A DNA stretch of 5,091 nucleotides, taken from NCBI GenBank assembly GCA_965151315.1, contig CBCTZG010000126.1, positions 1 through 5,091 of the forward strand, written 5' to 3'. Position numbers and translations under genes: made by a program. Numbering within the stretch: the stretch's first letter is position 1; each line of letters begins with the position of its first letter. Below, one piece after another: positions 4,494 to 5,091 of the stretch. Under the pieces are notes generated by a model, which had not been told where the DNA came from, ran no database searches, and worked only from the letters and a program-made list of their open reading frames with translations. This DNA is from Avimonoglobus sp965151315. GTDB lineage: Bacteria; Bacillota; Clostridia; UBA1381.

Positions 4494-5091
4494 GAAGACA
4501 AAGGAATTGAACCGTCGAGCGCCAATCGTCCAGGACAAGACGGGGAGCATTGCTTCGCGGCTGTCCGATGCTTTGCCAAAGGCAGTTGCAAAATCGTCCC
4601 AGCTTATGGCGGACAATTTATGCCGTGAGGCAGGCTTCCCGCTCCTGCGGAGTTCAGTGCGGTCAAGAATTGACGGTGGATTCAAATGAATACTATGCAA
4701 ATTATTCCGTCTGCTGTGATTGGATCATAGTCAAAACAGTAGACACAGGGACAAGAAAAATAGGGAAACCGCAGTTTGAGCCTGCGCTGAATACGGAAGT
4801 TCATAGGCAGGTTCCGCGTTTTGTTCCTTCCTGAGATATGTTCAGAAAAGGATTGTACAACATAAAGCGAAGCCAGAAGCACCCGGAAAGCAAAGGCGAG
4901 GCGCTGACATTCCCGATCAGAATGGTGCATAAGTCAGAAGGGGCAGTTCTCTTTTTAATAAACCTTTTTAAACGCGGCAGGAGAACCGCCCTATCCGATC
5001 GAATTCATCATAATATCCCGTTACTAGCCGTATTCCAAGGGAGTTCTCATATCAAAATTTTTGCTTTGTCAACAGATCTTATCCCGGAACA
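4494..5091. other. 598-base region without a supported gene
   Basis: No frame here shows a ribosome binding site followed by recognisable protein motifs. The longest open frame unrelated to the upstream gene runs from an ATG at 4838 past the right edge (84 codons), but it lacks a Shine-Dalgarno sequence, crosses the inverted repeat at 4941-4991 and matches no family I know. Shorter frames on both strands end without domain features. A perfect TTGACA on the - strand (5072-5067) has only poor -10 candidates. The stretch may be long intergenic DNA or an eroded gene or mobile element. Confidence 0.5.
4941..4991. repeat. Inverted repeat in right-hand gene-free region
   Basis: GGGCAGTTCTC (4941-4951) pairs with GAGAACCGCCC (4981-4991) at 10 of 11 positions across a 29-base AT-rich loop. 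The half-site GGGAGTTCTC recurs at 5039-5048. The + side has no T-tract after the stem, so it is not a typical terminator. It may be a binding site or an end of an eroded element. Confidence 0.5.

Noticed and set aside
4035..4700. 221-codon open frame on the - strand
   Set aside because: Most of it is antisense to the NifX-like gene, whose domain motifs are unmistakable on the + strand. The remainder (4494-4700) shows no known motif.
4375..4834. Two overlapping + strand frames (104 and 94 codons) after the NifX-like gene
   Set aside because: Neither has a ribosome binding site or recognisable domain, and the first begins inside the NifX-like gene in another frame.
4838..5091. 84-codon open frame running off the right edge
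   Set aside because: No Shine-Dalgarno sequence, no recognised family, and it crosses a long inverted repeat. It cannot be excluded without the sequence beyond the window, so it is mentioned but not called.

Overview
The window looks like a chromosomal stretch from a low- to medium-GC Firmicute, most likely a clostridial anaerobe. The reasons are strong AGGAGG-type ribosome binding sites, good TTGACA/TATAAT promoters, a tRNA-Arg gene with encoded CCA, and protein families that resemble clostridial relatives. No species can be named from the sequence alone.

Layout. Bases 1-218 hold an AT-rich inverted repeat, a strong promoter and a leader with a terminator-like hairpin. A complete tRNA-Arg(ACG) gene follows at 219-295, with a strong hairpin plus T-tract downstream. 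Bases 367-599 are AT-rich, have no gene, and carry seven copies (two inverted, one degenerate) of the 8-9 base word TGCTAACAG. They resemble recombinase arm sites or an operator array. At 713-3042 three genes are packed tightly on the + strand: thioredoxin, a single-domain rhodanese, and a CoA-disulfide/persulfide reductase with a C-terminal rhodanese domain. A bidirectional hairpin terminator separates this operon from a convergent Crp/Fnr-family regulator at 3092-3751 (- strand). The regulator is divergent from a NifX/NifB-type (dinitrogenase Fe-Mo cofactor family) protein at 4089-4493, which ends in a His/Cys-rich metal-binding tail. The two divergent promoters have their -35 boxes on the two arms of a single 25-bp dyad. 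The + transcript begins with a leader of about 240 nt whose first part folds into a closed, multi-branched RNA domain resembling a riboswitch. From 4494 to the right edge no convincing gene is visible; there is one 11-bp inverted repeat.

How the genes may work together. The + operon is a sulfane-sulfur module: rhodaneses carry persulfide sulfur on a catalytic Cys, the flavoprotein reduces persulfides or CoA-disulfide with NAD(P)H, and thioredoxin supplies thiol reducing power. The Crp-type protein lacks an FNR-like N-terminal Fe-S cysteine cluster but has a Cys-x5-Cys pair in its sensor domain. It is the obvious candidate to sense thiol or persulfide state and to control the divergent promoters, and possibly the trxA promoter, which has a perfect -10, a poor -35 and a dyad near -41. 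The NifX-like protein would add Fe-S or metal-cluster handling. The regulatory links are inference; the gene calls rest on visible motifs.
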